From the NCBI GenBank assembly GCA_036504595.1, contig DASXUX010000081.1, positions 1 to 64,000 on the forward strand: a stretch of 64,000 bases of DNA, given 5' to 3'. Under the pieces are notes generated by a model, which was not told the DNA's origin, searched no databases, and worked only from the letters and a program-made list of their open reading frames with translations. Positions 61,538-64,000 of the stretch are shown piece after piece (position 1 is the first letter of the stretch; every line of letters begins with the position of its first letter). The position numbers and the translations under genes are program-made. The stretch is from DASXUX01 sp036504595. Lineage in GTDB: Bacteria > Planctomycetota > SZUA-567 > H5-PLA8.

Positions 61538-62683
61538 CTAACCCTTCAGCACTTGGCTCGCAATCACCATGCGTTGGATTTCGCTCGTGCCTTCGTACAG
61601 CCGGCAGATGCGAATATCTCGATAGTGGCGCTCCACGTCGTACTCCTTTATGAAGCCATAGCCGCCGTGCATCTGCAGCGCGCGATCCACCGCGCGAAAG
61701 CCAGCCTCGCTGGCGAAGAGCTTGGCCATCGCGGCTTCTTTGGTGAAGCGTTTGTCGCCCTGGTCCTTCATCTTGGCGGCGCGGAGCATGAGCAGTTCCG
61801 CGGCGTCCAGTTCCGTGGCGGAATCGGCGACCATCCACTGGATGGCCTGAAGGCGCGAAAGGGGCGCGCCGAATTGTTCGCGCGTCTTCACATGAGCGAT
61901 CGCTTCCTCCAGTGCCGCGCGGCCGATGCCCAGTGCTTGGGCGGCGATGCCGATTCGTCCGCCGTCGAGCGTCTCCAGCGCGATGCTGAAACCGCGGCCA
62001 GGCTGGCCCAGCATATTTTCCTTGGGCACGCGGCAGCGGTTCAACACGAGTTCGGTGGTGCTCGACGCGTTGATGCCCAGCTTATGTTCAGTTTTGCCAT
62101 GCGAGAAACCCGGGAAGGTCGGTTCGGCCAGAAACGCGCTGATGCCCTTGTGCGCCAGATCTTTGTTGTGCGTCGCGTAGATCACAATCACGTTGGCAAC
62201 CGCGCCGTTGGTGACGAAGAGTTTGTTGCCGGTCAGCTCGTAGTGATCGCCGCAGTCTGTATACGTGGTGCTCAGCGATCCGGCGTCGCTGCCCGCTCCG
62301 GCTTCAGTCAGGGCGTACGCGCCCAGGGATTTTCCAGCGGCCAGCGGCTTCAGATATTTCTCTTTTTGAGCGTCGCTGCCGTGCTTGAGGATGGGATCGA
62401 CGCACAGGCTGGTGTGAGCGCTCAAGATCACGCCGGTGCTTGCGCAGGCCTTGCTGATCTCCATCACGGCCAGGTTGTACGCGACGGCAGAACAGCCGGC
62501 TCCGCCCCATTCCGGCGGCACATAAATGCCCATCAGACCAAGCTCGGCCATCGCGCGCACAAGTTCGTCTGGAAAACGTCCGGTCTGGTCGAGTTCTCTG
62601 GCCAGCGGCTTGACTTTCTTCTGTGCAAAATCGCGTGCGGTTTCGAGTACGGCCTGTTCTTCTTCACTGAAATTGAAATCCAT
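61538..62683 (-). CDS. Acyl-CoA dehydrogenase
   Basis: A 381-residue FAD enzyme that introduces the alpha-beta double bond in acyl-CoA oxidation. The ATG at 62683 has GGAGGG six bases upstream. Signature 1 is seen as AYALTEAGAGSDA (residues about 122-134) and signature 2 as QMHGGYGFIKEYDVERHYRD (about 342-361); the catalytic Glu is in LYEGTSEIQRMVIA (about 365). Length and layout fit short- or medium-chain dehydrogenases. It is divergent from the PmoA-like gene, sharing an 80-base promoter region. With the mutase it suggests fatty-acid or branched-chain amino-acid breakdown. Confidence 0.95.
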   Translation of the reverse strand: MDFNFSEEEQAVLETARDFAQKKVKPLARELDQTGRFPDELVRAMAELGLMGIYVPPEWGGAGCSAVAYNLAVMEISKACASTGVILSAHTSLCVDPILKHGSDAQKEKYLKPLAAGKSLGAYALTEAGAGSDAGSLSTTYTDCGDHYELTGNKLFVTNGAVANVIVIYATHNKDLAHKGISAFLAEPTFPGFSHGKTEHKLGINASSTTELVLNRCRVPKENMLGQPGRGFSIALETLDGGRIGIAAQALGIGRAALEEAIAHVKTREQFGAPLSRLQAIQWMVADSATELDAAELLMLRAAKMKDQGDKRFTKEAAMAKLFASEAGFRAVDRALQMHGGYGFIKEYDVERHYRDIRICRLYEGTSEIQRMVIASQVLKG

Positions 62684-62762
62684 GAAAACCCTCCAAATCG
62701 TGACTATAGCGGCGACGGCGAATGTCGCCAGACCGCAATCCGGCGCCGGTGTATACGTCCGT

Positions 62763-63707
62763 ATGAAAACCACAACGATCATCCTCTCTCTGGCAATTCT
62801 ATGCGGCGCCGCGCTCGCGGCGGAGGTCCCCGTGACGAAGCTCACGCAAGAGGCGGCCAAGATCAAAGTCGAACTCGGCGGGCAGCCGTTCACGACGTAT
62901 TGGTTTGCCGATGGCGATGGCGCGCCATACGTGCGGCCGTTCTGCTATCCGGTGCTCGCTGCGGATGGAACCGAAGTGACTTCAGACCAGTACAAAGTCG
63001 CAAAAGGCGATCATCCGCATCACCGCTCGCTGTGGGTCGCTCACGGCGATGTGAACGGCGCCGACCATTGGTCGCTTCAAAAGGGCGCTGCGAGCCCCAA
63101 GCAGCGTCACATCGCCTTCAGCAAAGTCGAAGGCGACACGATCGTTGAGCAGCTTGAATGGGAAGGCAAAGACGGCCAGCCGATCTTAAAGGAGACGCGC
63201 ACGCTGCGATTTTTCGCGTTTCCCGACGGTAACCGCGGCGTGGATCTGACATCGGTATTTTCGCCCATCGTAGACAAAGTGGTTTTCGGCGACACCAAAG
63301 AATCCGGCCTGTGTTCAGTTCGCGTGCCGAAGTCGATGTCCGATACCGCGGTGCTCACGCAATCGACCGGCAAGACGGACGCGCGCCCGAGCAAGAACGA
63401 GCCGAACACGTGGGGCAAGAAGGCTGAGTGGTGCGACATCTCCGGCAAAGTCGGCGAGAAAACGTACGGCCTCACGATCCTTGATCATCCAACCAACCCG
63501 CGCCATCCGAGCAACTGGCACTGCCGGCTGTACGGTTTGATGTCCTCCAATATTTTCGGCCAGAGCGAATTCACCAAAGGCGCGCCGAAGGGCGATTTCA
63601 CAATCGAGAAAGACAAGCCGGTCACCTTCCGCTATCGCGTGGTCATTCACGCCGGCGATGCGAAGGCCGCGGACCTCGATGCGAAGTTCAAAGAGTTCGC
63701 GAAGTAG
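62763..63707 (+). CDS. Secreted PmoA-like protein (DUF6807)
   Basis: A 314-residue exported beta-rich protein. The signal peptide is MKTTTIILSLAILCGAALA. The mature part matches the family annotated PmoA or DUF6807: YVRPFCYPVLAADGTEVT, DHPHHRSLWVAHGDVNG, NTWGKKAEWCDISGK, ILDHPTNPRHPSNWHCRLYG. The His-rich segment may bind metal or sugar. Despite the name there is no relation to particulate methane monooxygenase; relatives accompany glycoside catabolism in Planctomycetota. It precedes a convergent AraC gene by three bases. Confidence 0.85.
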   Translation: MKTTTIILSLAILCGAALAAEVPVTKLTQEAAKIKVELGGQPFTTYWFADGDGAPYVRPFCYPVLAADGTEVTSDQYKVAKGDHPHHRSLWVAHGDVNGADHWSLQKGAASPKQRHIAFSKVEGDTIVEQLEWEGKDGQPILKETRTLRFFAFPDGNRGVDLTSVFSPIVDKVVFGDTKESGLCSVRVPKSMSDTAVLTQSTGKTDARPSKNEPNTWGKKAEWCDISGKVGEKTYGLTILDHPTNPRHPSNWHCRLYGLMSSNIFGQSEFTKGAPKGDFTIEKDKPVTFRYRVVIHAGDAKAADLDAKFKEFAK

Positions 63708-63710
63708 ACG

Positions 63711-64000
63711 TTACTCTGGCGCGTGGTGCTTCCGGTAGACCGTGGGCGACGTCCCCATGATCCGGCAGAACGTGCGCGAGAAATGACTGTGATCGCAGAA
63801 ACCCGTTTGCAGAGCGATGTCGGTCGTTTTTCTGTCGGTGTCGGCCAGCAACCGGCAGGCGGCGTTGATACGCACGCGAAGCAAATACTCGCGCGGCGTG
63901 GTTCCGAACAAATGGCGGAAGTGGCGGTCGAACTGGCTGCGTGATAGGCGCGCCATCTTCGCCAGTTCGGGCGTGCTGAGCGGCTCCGAAAACTTTTGAT
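63711..64000 (-). CDS. AraC-family transcriptional regulator, N-terminus beyond the window
   Basis: The C-terminal ~96 residues of an AraC/XylS regulator, open to the window edge. Both HTH units are visible: LAKMARLSRSQFDRHFRHLF and TDIALQTGFCDHSHFSRTFC, followed by MGTSPTVYR. It converges on the PmoA-like gene, with three bases between the stops. The effector-binding part lies outside the window. Confidence 0.92.
   Translation of the reverse strand, partial: QKFSEPLSTPELAKMARLSRSQFDRHFRHLFGTTPREYLLRVRINAACRLLADTDRKTTDIALQTGFCDHSHFSRTFCRIMGTSPTVYRKHHAPE

Noticed and set aside
61505..63148. 547-residue open frame on the plus strand
   Set aside because: Antisense to the acyl-CoA dehydrogenase and out of frame with the PmoA-like gene.
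62763..63707. Particulate methane monooxygenase subunit A
   Set aside because: The product is a secreted, soluble, beta-rich protein without PmoA membrane helices; only the database family name is shared.

Overview
The window is about 60% GC, with many GTG and TTG starts. The gene content suggests an uncultivated free-living heterotroph of the Planctomycetota, Hydrogenedentota or Lentisphaerota/Verrucomicrobiota kind. The clues are a Tat-exported Gfo/Idh/MocA oxidoreductase, a PmoA-like (DUF6807) protein, a DUF5060 glycosidase fused to a gingipain-like peptidase, FecR/PQQ anti-sigma factors, GH130, a bacterial glucan water dikinase and large TPR proteins. No rRNA, 16S fragment, CRISPR array or transposase is visible, so the phylum is an inference.

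Layout. 0.4-15.5 kb: an AraC-like regulator, a 1765-residue secreted C25 peptidase/glycosidase mosaic, an M28 peptidase, a membrane protein, a photolyase and a large TPR protein. 15.5-18.0 kb: dnaK with its terminator, then a short RNA gene with a tRNA-like 3' domain and its own terminator. 18.1-25.1 kb: a sigma factor / DUF1016 nuclease / anti-sigma operon, an SGNH hydrolase, a rhomboid-TPR protease, and a TauE/DUF1634 pair. 24.3-30.0 kb: glucan water dikinase with a sugar isomerase, divergent from a GH130 enzyme. 30.0-38.6 kb: an AmmeMemoRadiSam locus in which Memo and AMMECR1 are fused to a TMTC-like GT-C/TPR membrane protein, followed by a membrane spermidine-synthase-like protein, a small bis-histidine membrane protein, the radical SAM enzyme and a protein-prenyltransferase-beta-like protein. 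38.7-49.0 kb: a methyltransferase, an oxidoreductase, a HipA-like kinase overlapping a PHP phosphatase, a 26-residue membrane peptide, an NTT-like carrier and a second spermidine-synthase-like/TPR giant. 49.4-64 kb: MerR, a fused iron-type ABC permease carrying a LysM, LOG, HAD, Nth, a second ECF sigma factor with a FecR-PQQ anti-sigma factor, the methylmalonyl-CoA mutase large subunit, acyl-CoA dehydrogenase, a PmoA-like protein and a partial AraC regulator.

Two repeat systems run through the whole window. The first is tracts with a strict 7-bp (sometimes 8-bp) period but different words. About half of them begin within five bases of a stop codon. The second is short GC-rich palindromic elements, which lie between genes and also, in frame, inside at least eight coding regions, where they add low-complexity peptides at domain boundaries. 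With the tRNA-like RNA and the Memo-AMMECR1 fusion locus, these are the least ordinary things here.
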